64,000 bases of DNA. Origin: Bradyrhizobium manausense (lineage in GTDB: Bacteria > Pseudomonadota > Alphaproteobacteria > Rhizobiales > Xanthobacteraceae). Below are positions 16,729-24,409 of the stretch, piece by piece. The notes beneath the pieces are model-generated. The model did no database searches. It was not told the DNA's origin and saw only the letters and a program-made list of their open reading frames with translations. Location: contig NZ_JAFCJI010000001.1 in assembly GCF_018131105.1 (NCBI RefSeq), positions 558,001 to 622,000 on the forward strand. The letters are read 5' to 3'. Position numbers and translations under genes: made by a program. Within the stretch, counting starts at the first letter, position 1; the number at the start of each line of letters is the position of its first letter.

Positions 16729-17721
16729 ATGAAGCGGTGGATTGGGGCTGCAGCAATGGCGCTGACGGCGTTTGTGGTTGCGCCGGCGCAGGCGGCCGAC
16801 AAGGTCGTGCTGATGCTGAACTGGTACGTCTATGGCGAGCACGCGCCGTTCTATTATGGCAAGGCCAAGGGCATTTACGCGGCCGAGGGCATCGACCTCG
16901 AGATTCAGGAGGGCCGCGGCTCGGCCGCCACCACCCAGGCCGTCGCCGCCAAGACCGCTGACTTCGGCTATGTCGACGTGCCCACCATGATGCGCGCTGC
17001 GATCAAGGGTGCGCCCGTGATCGCGACCGGCGTGCTGCTCCAGACCAGCCCGATGTCCGCCATGGGCCTGGTCGAGAAGAACATCAGGAAGCCCGAGGAC
17101 ATCAAGGGCAAGACGGTCGCGATCACGCCGGCCGATTCGATGACGCAGATCTGGCCGCTGTTCCTGAAGAAGACCGGCCTGAAAGAGAGCGACTTCAAGA
17201 CCGTCGCCGGTGACGGCCAGACCAAGCTCAACGCGGTCATCAACGGCCAGGCCGATCTCCTGCTCGGCTACGTCATGGACCAGTCGATGAAGATCAAGGA
17301 CGCCACCGGCAAGGACGTCTATCCGATCAAGTTCGCCGACTACGGCATCAACATGGTTTCCTCGGGCATCATCGCCAACACGGACTATGTGAAGGCCAAT
17401 GCCGACCTCGTCCGCCGTTTCATGTCGGCGACGACCAAGGCTGTCGAAGCCGCCGAGAAGGAGCCGAAGGCGGCCGCGCAATCGATCCTCGACGCCAACC
17501 CCAAGGGTGGCAAGATCGATACGCTGACGCAGGGCTTTGAGCTGACCATCCCGCTCTATCGGACCGCCGAGACCAAGAGCAAGCGGCCGTTCCAGGTCAC
17601 CGATCAGAACATGACGGACAGCGTCAATCTGATGGTCGAGTATGGCGGCCTCGATGCCAAGGCCAAGGAGAACCCGAAGGCCTTCTACACCAACGATTAC
17701 CTGCCGAAGAGTGGCTCGTGA
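16729..17721 (+). CDS. ABC transporter substrate-binding protein (NMT1/SsuA type)
   Basis: This is a periplasmic binding protein of 330 residues. The signal peptide ends near A-P-A-Q-A-A-D, and the mature part opens L-M-L-N-W-Y-V-Y-G-E-H-A-P-F-Y-Y-G-K, the NMT1/THI5-like pattern of proteins that bind thiamine precursors, sulfonates, nitrate or riboflavin-like molecules. GGGAG lies 6-7 bases before the ATG at 16729. It pairs with the permease upstream and the ATPase downstream; a palindromic repeat after its stop may favour higher levels of this subunit. Confidence 0.9.
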   Translation: MKRWIGAAAMALTAFVVAPAQAADKVVLMLNWYVYGEHAPFYYGKAKGIYAAEGIDLEIQEGRGSAATTQAVAAKTADFGYVDVPTMMRAAIKGAPVIATGVLLQTSPMSAMGLVEKNIRKPEDIKGKTVAITPADSMTQIWPLFLKKTGLKESDFKTVAGDGQTKLNAVINGQADLLLGYVMDQSMKIKDATGKDVYPIKFADYGINMVSSGIIANTDYVKANADLVRRFMSATTKAVEAAEKEPKAAAQSILDANPKGGKIDTLTQGFELTIPLYRTAETKSKRPFQVTDQNMTDSVNLMVEYGGLDAKAKENPKAFYTNDYLPKSGS

Positions 17722-17727
17722 TTGCCT

Positions 17728-17815
17728 CCGTCATCGCGAGCGAAGCGAAGCAATCCGGGCTGTCTCTGCGGACGGACTCTGGATTGCTTCGTCGCTTCGC
17801 TCTTCGCAATGACGG
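17728..17815. repeat. Palindromic repeat R1, copy 2
   Basis: This 88-base inverted repeat begins CCGTCATCGCGAG and ends CTTCGCAATGACGG, with GAAGCAATCC and GGATTGCTTC as inner arms. It is the same family as 14780-14867. It begins 6 bases after the binding-protein stop and lies before the ATPase gene of the same operon, so in mRNA it would form a strong intercistronic hairpin. Confidence 0.9.
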
Positions 17816-17849
17816 CATCTAGCGACTGCGTTCAATTGGATCGAGCAGT

Positions 17850-18695
17850 ATGAAGTCAGCGATAAAGCCAGCGGCGGACCAGCCCTCCGCTCACCTTCGC
17901 CTGGTGAGCGACCGGGCCGGTAACGACGCGTCAGGCATTCATTTGTCAGGCGTGTCGAAGACCTACCGGACGCGCGACGGCGATGTGCCGTCGCTGCGGC
18001 CGCTCGACTTCCACATCAATGAGGGCGAGTTCTTCGTCGTGGTCGGCCCGTCCGGCTGCGGCAAGTCCACGCTGCTCAAGCTGATCTCCGGCCTGCTGCC
18101 GCCGACTTCAGGCGAGGTGCTGGTCGAGGGCGAGAAGGTGACGAAGCCGCATGGCAATGTCGGCATCGTCTTCCAGAACGCGCTGCTGCTGCCCTGGCGC
18201 AACATCCTGTCGAATGTGATGTTGCCGATCGACATGAAGCGGCTGCCGCGGGACGAATACCTCGCCCGCGCCAAGGCGCTGTTGAAGACGGTCGGGCTCG
18301 AAGGGTTCGAGAAGAAGTTGCCCTGGCAGCTCTCCGGCGGCATGCAGCAGCGTGCTTCGATCTGTCGCGCGCTGGTGCACGATCCCAAGATCATGCTGAT
18401 GGACGAGCCGTTCGGCGCACTCGATGCGCTGACGCGCGAGCGCATGAATGTCGAGCTGATGCGGATCCAGCGCGAGACCAGGAAGACGGTGCTGCTGATC
18501 ACGCATTCGATTCCGGAAGCCGTGTTCCTCGCCGACCGCGTGCTCGTCATGACCGAGCGGCCCGGTGCCATCGCCGCGATCTACGATGTGCCGCTGCCGC
18601 GCCCGCGCTCGCTCGACGTGATGGCCGATCCTGTCTTCACCGAACTCGTGCAACGCATCCGCAAGCATTTCTTCTCGCAAGGGACGTTGGATTAG
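17850..18695 (+). CDS. ABC transporter ATP-binding protein (SsuB/TauB type)
   Basis: This is the 281-residue ATPase of the importer. Walker A reads G-P-S-G-C-G-K-S-T near residue 72, the signature L-S-G-G-M-Q-Q-R near 165 and Walker B I-M-L-M-D-E-P-F-G-A-L-D near 187, followed by the H-loop I-T-H-S-I. The M-Q-Q-R form of the signature is typical of nitrate/sulfonate importers. It has about 30 extra N-terminal residues compared with minimal members. It belongs with the permease and binding protein just upstream. Confidence 0.93.
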   Translation: MKSAIKPAADQPSAHLRLVSDRAGNDASGIHLSGVSKTYRTRDGDVPSLRPLDFHINEGEFFVVVGPSGCGKSTLLKLISGLLPPTSGEVLVEGEKVTKPHGNVGIVFQNALLLPWRNILSNVMLPIDMKRLPRDEYLARAKALLKTVGLEGFEKKLPWQLSGGMQQRASICRALVHDPKIMLMDEPFGALDALTRERMNVELMRIQRETRKTVLLITHSIPEAVFLADRVLVMTERPGAIAAIYDVPLPRPRSLDVMADPVFTELVQRIRKHFFSQGTLD

Positions 18696-18724
18696 GGCGA
18701 TGAAGGCTGCTCTCGTTCTCAGAG

Positions 18725-18810
18725 CGTCATGGCCGGGCTTGTCCCGGCCATCCACGCCTTGCTCCACGCGACTAAGAACGTGGATGCCCGGGACAAGCCC
18801 GGGCATGACG
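18725..18810. repeat. Palindromic repeat R2, intact copy
   Basis: The left arm is CGTCATGGCCGGGCTTGTCC then CGGCCATCCACG, and the right arm is CGTGGATGCCCGGGACAAGC then CCGGGCATGACG. The arms pair nearly perfectly around a short centre. It lies between the ATPase gene and the enolase-superfamily gene and, translated in frame, would give a spurious N-terminal extension to the latter. Confidence 0.9.
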
Positions 18811-18830
18811 ACCTTCATAGGACTGTGTCC

Positions 18831-20222
18831 GTGCGCCTGAAGCTGCGAGACATCGCTTTCTTCGAACGTCCCGTGCAGTTCGCGCGGCCGTTCCGCTTTG
18901 GCGCGATCACCATCAATGCGACACCGCAGCTGTTCGCGCGGGTGGAGATCGAGGTTGAGGGGAAGGGCACGTCAGTCGGCGCCAGCGCCGAGCTGCTGGT
19001 GCCGAAATGGTTCGACAAGCGGCCGGAACTGTCGCCGGCGCAGACGGTCGACGGCTTGCGTCGCTCGCTGGAGATTGCGCGCGGTCTTTATCTGGCGCGG
19101 ACCGGGTATCTGACTGCATTCGATCTGCATGCCTCGTGCATTGGTGCCCAGATCGCGACTTGCGCGAAAAAGAACATTCCAGCGCTGGCTGCGGCTTACG
19201 GCCCCGCGGAGATCGACAAGGCAATCCTCGATGCGCTGCTCCGCGCTTTCGAGACGAATTTCTTTGACGGAATGGCCGGTAACATCGCGGGCATCGACGC
19301 GCGGCTTTCGCCTGACCTGAAGGAAGCAGATATCGCCGCGTTTCTCTCCGGGCGCAAGCCGCTGCCGCGCGTTGCGATCAGGCATACTGTCGGTCTCGAC
19401 GACACTGTCGAAGGTGATGGCGGTGTTGCTGATGCGCGGGAGAATTCCGGCGCAAATTACTTCAAGCTGAAGCTGTCCGGTGATCCCGCGGCCGACGCAA
19501 TGCGGCTGGGGCGCATCGGCAAGGAGCTTGATGCGCTGGGGCGCGACACCAAGGTAACGCTCGATGCCAACGAGCAATATGCCGATCTCACCGTGCTGCA
19601 GGCGCTGATCGATCGGCTCGATCGCGATCCCGCGCTGCGGTCGATCTCGTCAAGACTGCTCTATATCGAACAGCCGATGCCGCGCGATATCACCCGGCAA
19701 TCGCCGCTCGGCTCGCTCGCGACGCGCGGCTTCATCATCGATGAGGCCGATGATACCTACGATGCCTTCCCGGCGGCGCGGACGCTCGGCTATCGCGGCA
19801 TCTCCTCGAAATCCTGCAAGGGGCTCTACAAATCCGTGGTCAATGCCACGCGTGCGGCAAAATGGAGCGCGAACGGCGCGCGGTTCTTCGTGACCGGGGA
19901 AGACCTCACCTGCCAGGCAGGGCTCGCCGTGCAGCAGGACCTCGCGCTCGGCGCCTTCATCGGCGTCACCCACGCCGAGCGCAACGGTCATCACTATGTC
20001 GACGGCTTTGGCGAGACGCCGGCCGCCGAAGCGCAGGCCTTCGCGGCCGCGCATCCCGATCTCTACGCCGATGCCGGGCAGGGCATCCGTCTTTCCGTTC
20101 ACAACGGCGATCTCCTGACGGGATCGCTGCACGTTGCGGGCTTTGCGACGTCGGTCCATCCGGACTGGTCGGCGCTCCGTCCGCTCGAACAGCCAAAATC
20201 ACTTCAGGAGCAATTGGCATGA
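18831..20222 (+). CDS. Enolase-superfamily enzyme of the muconate-lactonizing type
   Basis: This protein of about 463 residues has an enolase-superfamily active site of the MLE subgroup. Visible residues are the K-x-K pair K212/K214 in F-K-L-K-L-S-G, metal ligands D245 in L-D-A-N-E-Q, E280 in Y-I-E-Q-P-M and D304/E305 in I-I-D-E-A-D, and K327 across the barrel in S-S-K-S. Such enzymes abstract a proton next to a carboxylate to epimerise, cycloisomerise or dehydrate. The start is GTG at 18831 with AGGA 8 bases before; the frame is open further upstream but only through repeat R2. It is longer than usual members (about 370-400). It overlaps the next gene by four bases, so it belongs to the catabolic operon. 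Confidence 0.75.
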   Translation: MRLKLRDIAFFERPVQFARPFRFGAITINATPQLFARVEIEVEGKGTSVGASAELLVPKWFDKRPELSPAQTVDGLRRSLEIARGLYLARTGYLTAFDLHASCIGAQIATCAKKNIPALAAAYGPAEIDKAILDALLRAFETNFFDGMAGNIAGIDARLSPDLKEADIAAFLSGRKPLPRVAIRHTVGLDDTVEGDGGVADARENSGANYFKLKLSGDPAADAMRLGRIGKELDALGRDTKVTLDANEQYADLTVLQALIDRLDRDPALRSISSRLLYIEQPMPRDITRQSPLGSLATRGFIIDEADDTYDAFPAARTLGYRGISSKSCKGLYKSVVNATRAAKWSANGARFFVTGEDLTCQAGLAVQQDLALGAFIGVTHAERNGHHYVDGFGETPAAEAQAFAAAHPDLYADAGQGIRLSVHNGDLLTGSLHVAGFATSVHPDWSALRPLEQPKSLQEQLA

Positions 20223-21370
20223 CCACCCAACGCCTCGGCCTCATCATGAACGGCGTCACCGGCCGCATGGGTCTCAATCAGCATCTGATCCGCTCGATCG
20301 TCGCGATCCGCGAGCAGGGCGGCGTCCGTTTGAAGAACGGCGATCGCATCATGCCCGATCCGATCCTGGTCGGCCGCAGCGCCGAGAAGGTCGAGGCGCT
20401 CGCCAAGCGCTACAACATCACGCGCTGGACCACCGATCTCGATGCGGCGCTGGCCGACAAGAACGACACCATGTTCTTCGATGCCGCGACCACGCAGGCG
20501 CGGCCGGGTCTGCTGACCCAGGCGATCAATGCCGGCAAGCACGTCTATTGCGAGAAGCCGATCGCGACGAACTTTGAAGAGGCGCTCGAAGTCGTCAAGC
20601 TCGCCAACGCCAGGGGCGTCAAGCACGGCACGGTACAGGACAAGCTGTTCCTGCCCGGCCTGAAGAAGATCGCCTTCCTGCGCGATTCCGGCTTTTTCGG
20701 CCGCATCCTCTCGGTGCGCGGCGAGTTCGGCTATTGGGTGTTCGAAGGCGGCTGGCAGGAGGCGCAGCGGCCGTCCTGGAACTATCGCGACGAGGACGGC
20801 GGCGGCATCATCCTCGACATGGTCTGCCACTGGCGCTACGTGCTCGACAACCTCTTCGGCAACGTCCAGAGCGTGGTCTGCATCGGCAACACCGATATCC
20901 CCGAGCGCTTCGACGAACAGGGCAAGAAGTACAAGGCGACCGCGGATGATTCCGCCTATGCGACCTTCCAGCTCGAAGGCGGCGTCATCGCCCACATCAA
21001 CATGTCCTGGGTCACGCGCGTCTATCGCGACGACCTCGTCACCTTCCAGGTCGACGGCACCCACGGCTCGGCGGTCGCAGGTCTCACCGACTGCATGATC
21101 CAGGCGCGGCAGGCCACGCCCCGTCCGGTCTGGAATCCCGACGAAAAGCGGCTGCACGATTTCTACGGCGACTGGCAAAAGCTGCCCGACAACGTCTCCT
21201 ACGATAACGGCTTCAAGGAGCAGTGGGAAATGTTCATCCGCCACGTCTACGAGGATGCGCCCTACAAGTTCACCCTGCTCGAAGGCGTCAAGGGCGTGCA
21301 GCTTGCCGAATGTGCACTGAAGAGCTGGAAGGAGCGGCGCTGGATCGACGTCGCCCCGATCAAGGCGTGA
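20219..21370 (+). CDS. Gfo/Idh/MocA-family NAD(P)-dependent oxidoreductase
   Basis: This is a 383-residue dehydrogenase. The N-terminal Rossmann motif is G-V-T-G-R-M-G, followed by the family E-K-P-I-A motif after V-Y-C and a C-terminal alpha/beta substrate domain with D-x-x-C-H-W (I-L-D-M-V-C-H-W). Members oxidise a sugar or cyclitol hydroxyl to a ketone, as in inositol dehydrogenase or glycoside 3-dehydrogenases. The G-x-T-G-R-M-G form, rather than G-x-G-x-x-G, is less common. The ATG overlaps the previous stop. Together with the last gene of the operon it forms a dehydrogenase-isomerase pair like that of inositol or 3-keto-sugar pathways. Confidence 0.88.
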   Translation: MTTQRLGLIMNGVTGRMGLNQHLIRSIVAIREQGGVRLKNGDRIMPDPILVGRSAEKVEALAKRYNITRWTTDLDAALADKNDTMFFDAATTQARPGLLTQAINAGKHVYCEKPIATNFEEALEVVKLANARGVKHGTVQDKLFLPGLKKIAFLRDSGFFGRILSVRGEFGYWVFEGGWQEAQRPSWNYRDEDGGGIILDMVCHWRYVLDNLFGNVQSVVCIGNTDIPERFDEQGKKYKATADDSAYATFQLEGGVIAHINMSWVTRVYRDDLVTFQVDGTHGSAVAGLTDCMIQARQATPRPVWNPDEKRLHDFYGDWQKLPDNVSYDNGFKEQWEMFIRHVYEDAPYKFTLLEGVKGVQLAECALKSWKERRWIDVAPIKA

Positions 21371-21402
21371 GGCCTAGCGGTTAAACCCCGATGTCTACCA
21401 AA

Positions 21403-21526
21403 CCGTCATTGCGAGCGAAGCGAAGCAATCCAGAATGCCTCCGCGGCAACAGTCTGGATTGCTTCGTCGCGGAGTTTATCATCCGGCCGGCCGAAGGCCG
21501 GACCGGGTGGCTCGTCGCAATGACGG
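21403..21526. repeat. Palindromic repeat R1, copy 3, interrupted by a second repeat
   Basis: The element begins CCGTCATTGCGAG and continues with GAAGCAATCCAGA and TCTGGATTGCTTC as in the other copies. After GCTTCGTCGC it is broken by about 45 bases beginning GGAGTTTATCATCCGG, with its own hairpin CCGGCC-GAA-GGCCGG, and the R1 end TCGCAATGACGG then resumes. The insert looks like a different repeat family nested in R1. It lies between the dehydrogenase and DUF993 genes. Confidence 0.8.
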
Positions 21527-21542
21527 GGAGAGGTCTAAAATC

Positions 21543-22733
21543 ATGAACAAGCCCGTCCTTCCGATGTCGTCATTGTCGCTCAAGCTGCCGAAGGCCGATC
21601 GCTCGATCGAGACCTACCGGCTCGCGGCCTCGCGAACGTTCCCCGCAAAGCTCGAGGGACCGTTGAACCGCATCGCCTTTTCGGCCGTGCACACGGTGGT
21701 CGATCCCTTCGCGGACAACGATCCCTGGCTGTCGGCGGCCGTCGATTGGGACAAGACCATCGCCTTCCGCGAGCACGTCTGGGATCTCGGTCTCGGCGTT
21801 GCGGAGGCCATGGACACTGCGCAGCGCGGCATGGGGCTGGACTGGCCGACCTCGCTGGAGCTGATCACGCGTTCGGTCGGGGCCGCCAAGCGCCGCAATG
21901 CACTGGTGTTCTCCGGTGCCGGCACGGATCATCTCGCGGCCGAGGATGCCAAAAATCTCGACCACGTCATTCGCGCCTATGAAGAGCAGATCTCGGCGGT
22001 GGAGAAGGTCGGCGGCCGCATCATTTTGATGGCGTCGCGTGCGCTCGCCAAGCTCGGCCGCAATGCTGACGACTACGCCAAGGTCTACGACCGCGTGCTG
22101 TCGCAGGTTCGCGAGCCCGTGATCATCCACTGGCTCGGCGATATGTTCGACCCGGCGCTATCAGGCTATTGGGGCACCAGGGATCTCGACAAGGCGATGG
22201 ACACCGCAGTCGCGATCATCAATGGCAACGCCGCCAAGGTCGACGGCGTCAAGGTCTCGCTGCTCGACAAGCAGCGCGAGATCGACATGCGTCGCCGTCT
22301 CGACAAGCGCATCAAGATGTATACCGGCGACGATTTCAATTACGCGGAGCTGATCGCCGGCGACAGCGAAGGCTTTTCGCACGCGCTGCTCGGCATTTTT
22401 GACGCGATCGCGCCCGCGGCATCCTACGCGCTGTCGCGGCTGGCGGCAGGCGACGAAGCCGGCTTCCACGACGTGCTGGGGCCGACGGTGCCGCTGTCGC
22501 GTCACATCTTCAAGGCACCGACGCGCTTCTACAAGACCGGCGTCGTGTTCATGGCGTATCTCAACGGCCACCAGGATCACTTTACGATGGTCGGGGGACA
22601 AGAAAGCGCGCGCTCGATGCTGCATCTGGCCGAGCTGTTCCGGCTAGCCGATCAGGCAGGCCTGCTTGCCAATCCTGAACTGGCGACGCGACGCATGAAG
22701 ACCGTGCTGACCTCGCACGGACTGGAAGACTGA
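21543..22733 (+). CDS. DUF993 protein, dihydrodipicolinate-synthase-like
   Basis: This is a 396-residue protein of the DUF993 family, related to the dihydrodipicolinate synthase/N-acetylneuraminate lyase TIM barrels. G-V-K-V-S around K237 sits where the Schiff-base lysine of that superfamily (G-x-K-D/x) is expected, so retro-aldol cleavage or dehydration of a keto acid is likely. No member of DUF993 with a proven reaction is known to me. The start at 21543 follows repeat R1, with GGGGAGAGG as ribosome site. Its stop shares one base with the next ATG. Confidence 0.75.
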   Translation: MNKPVLPMSSLSLKLPKADRSIETYRLAASRTFPAKLEGPLNRIAFSAVHTVVDPFADNDPWLSAAVDWDKTIAFREHVWDLGLGVAEAMDTAQRGMGLDWPTSLELITRSVGAAKRRNALVFSGAGTDHLAAEDAKNLDHVIRAYEEQISAVEKVGGRIILMASRALAKLGRNADDYAKVYDRVLSQVREPVIIHWLGDMFDPALSGYWGTRDLDKAMDTAVAIINGNAAKVDGVKVSLLDKQREIDMRRRLDKRIKMYTGDDFNYAELIAGDSEGFSHALLGIFDAIAPAASYALSRLAAGDEAGFHDVLGPTVPLSRHIFKAPTRFYKTGVVFMAYLNGHQDHFTMVGGQESARSMLHLAELFRLADQAGLLANPELATRRMKTVLTSHGLED

Positions 22734-23596
22734 TGCGCGATTTCTCGTCCAACCACCGCTGGCTGTCGCTGAACACGGCGACAGTCCGCAAGCAAGGTGA
22801 CCTCGTCCAAATCGTCGAGGCCTGCGCGAAGCACGGCATCCGTGCCATCGATCCCTGGCGCGACCAGGTCGCGACCGTCGGCCTCGATCGCGCGGCGCGC
22901 GCGGTGCGCGATGCCGGCCTCGAGCTGTCAGGCTATTGCCGCGGCGGCATGTTTACCTCGGACGCGTCGCGTCGGGATGAGGTGCGCGACGATAACAGGC
23001 GCTGCGTCGATGAAGCCAAGGCATTGGGCGCGCCCTGCATCGTGCTCGTCGTCGGCGGCCTGCCGCAATATTCGCGGCCGGGCAGTGAGGCGTCGAAGGA
23101 CATCGCGGGCGCGCGGACGCAGGTCGAGGAAGCTCTCGCCGACATGCTCGACTATGCCAGGCAGGCGAAGTTGCCGTTGGCGATCGAGCCGTTGCACCCG
23201 GCCTACGCGGCCGACCGTGCCTGCGTGAACACGACAAAGCAGGCGCTCGACATCTGCGACCGGCTCGACCCTGGTCGTACCGGCATGCTCGGCGTCGCGC
23301 TCGACGTCTATCACATCTGGTGGGACCCGGATCTGATGGGCCAGATCGCGCGTGCCGGCAAGGATCGTCTGTTGGCTTTCCACGTCTGCGATTGGCTGGT
23401 GCCGACCAGGGACATCCTCAACGACCGGGGCATGATGGGCGACGGCGTCATCGACATCAAATCCGCGCGCGCGGCCGTCGAGGCGCAGGGCTTTTCCGGC
23501 TATTCCGAGATCGAGATTTTCTCGAACGATTGGTGGAGCAAGCCGATGGACGAGGTGCTGCGCACCTGCATCGGGCGTCACCGGACGGTCGTTTAG
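22733..23596 (+). CDS. Sugar phosphate isomerase/epimerase-like TIM barrel protein
   Basis: This is a 287-residue protein of the AP-endonuclease-2/xylose-isomerase-like fold. Expected metal ligands are visible: Glu in L-A-I-E-P-L-H-P, Asp and His in V-A-L-D-V-Y-H-I-W-W-D, a second His in A-F-H-V-C-D and Glu in S-E-I-E-I-F. Relatives include IolE (2-keto-inositol dehydratase), IolI and 3-keto-glycoside lyases, all of which act after a Gfo/Idh/MocA dehydrogenase. It is the last gene of the operon, and its start is joined to the DUF993 stop. The substrate is unknown. Confidence 0.85.
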   Translation: MRDFSSNHRWLSLNTATVRKQGDLVQIVEACAKHGIRAIDPWRDQVATVGLDRAARAVRDAGLELSGYCRGGMFTSDASRRDEVRDDNRRCVDEAKALGAPCIVLVVGGLPQYSRPGSEASKDIAGARTQVEEALADMLDYARQAKLPLAIEPLHPAYAADRACVNTTKQALDICDRLDPGRTGMLGVALDVYHIWWDPDLMGQIARAGKDRLLAFHVCDWLVPTRDILNDRGMMGDGVIDIKSARAAVEAQGFSGYSEIEIFSNDWWSKPMDEVLRTCIGRHRTVV

Positions 23597-23690
23597 GCAT
23601 CCGGCCGGGTGATTGCGCGTTCAGCGTTGATTTGCCCGGCAGGTCAAATGGTTCGGCGGATACGCCGGCCATCCTCAGCCGACCCCTGTT

Positions 23691-23713
23691 CTACTGTGCA
23701 TGGGGTTGTTTTC
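23691..23713 (+). repeat. Dispersed repeat R4, copy 1
   Basis: Twenty-three bases starting CTACTGTGCATGGGGTTG are identical to the reverse complement of 63731-63753, 40 kb away. Similarity continues past the core as a T-rich stretch ending TTTTTGG in both. Here it lies in the convergent gap between the isomerase-like gene and the channel gene. Confidence 0.75.
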
Positions 23714-23725
23714 GACTTTTTGGAT

Positions 23726-24403
23726 TCAGGAGTCCTGCCTGCGATGCTCGATCTCGAGCGTGACCAGGCGCGCCAGCAATGTCGCCGGATAGAGCTGGCC
23801 GAAAATCGCTTCCATGTTGCACAGGCTCCGCGCAACGGGGTGCAGCGGCGCGACGTCGCCATAGCCGGTCGTGGTCATCGTCGCGAAGCTGAAATAGATG
23901 ACGTCGCTCGCGAGCCTCGGACTGTCCGTCACCTTCATGCTGACAAAGGCGTCCTGATCGAGCGAGCCGATGAAGACGTAAAGCGCGGAGAAGATCACCG
24001 CGACCGTCAGATACAGCAGCACGGCACCGATGACGCGATGATAGGTCACGCGTCCCGGCGCGAAGGTCTGGCGCGCCACCGCCCAGGCCATCGTCGTTCC
24101 CACGATGAACCATGAGCCGGCAAACAGGTTGAGGTCGAGGATCGATGGCGATCTGATCCGCAGGATTGCGCCGACGGTGATCATGCCGAGTGCAACCAGC
24201 ATGGCGCCGACCGCGACCGGGCTGCCAGAGATCACGAAGATGCCGCAGACCAGCAGCAGCGCCAGCACGAGCTCGGACACCTGGAACGCAAACAGCCCCA
24301 GCGCCTGCAATGGCGAGATCACGAACATCATGATCATCAGCAGCACTGTCAGCACCGTGAGGGCCGGATCGGCCCAGCGTTCGCGCAATTGATCGTTGGT
24401 CAT
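23726..24403 (-). CDS. Potassium channel family membrane protein
   Basis: This is a 225-residue membrane protein with about six hydrophobic segments and one pore domain at the C-terminal end. The selectivity filter T-T-T-G-Y-G-D lies at residues 177-183, followed by a final segment that is weak in hydrophobicity. Such proteins form tetramers that pass K+. No cytoplasmic RCK/TrkA-N or cyclic-nucleotide domain is present. It starts 6 bases after the P450 gene on the same strand, so the two may be cotranscribed, although no functional link is obvious. Confidence 0.82.
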   Translation of the reverse strand: MTNDQLRERWADPALTVLTVLLMIMMFVISPLQALGLFAFQVSELVLALLLVCGIFVISGSPVAVGAMLVALGMITVGAILRIRSPSILDLNLFAGSWFIVGTTMAWAVARQTFAPGRVTYHRVIGAVLLYLTVAVIFSALYVFIGSLDQDAFVSMKVTDSPRLASDVIYFSFATMTTTGYGDVAPLHPVARSLCNMEAIFGQLYPATLLARLVTLEIEHRRQDS

Positions 24404-24409
24404 GACGCC

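Noticed and set aside
18729..18830. N-terminal extension of the enolase-superfamily protein
   Set aside because: The extension is translated from palindromic repeat R2; family similarity begins only after GTG 18831.
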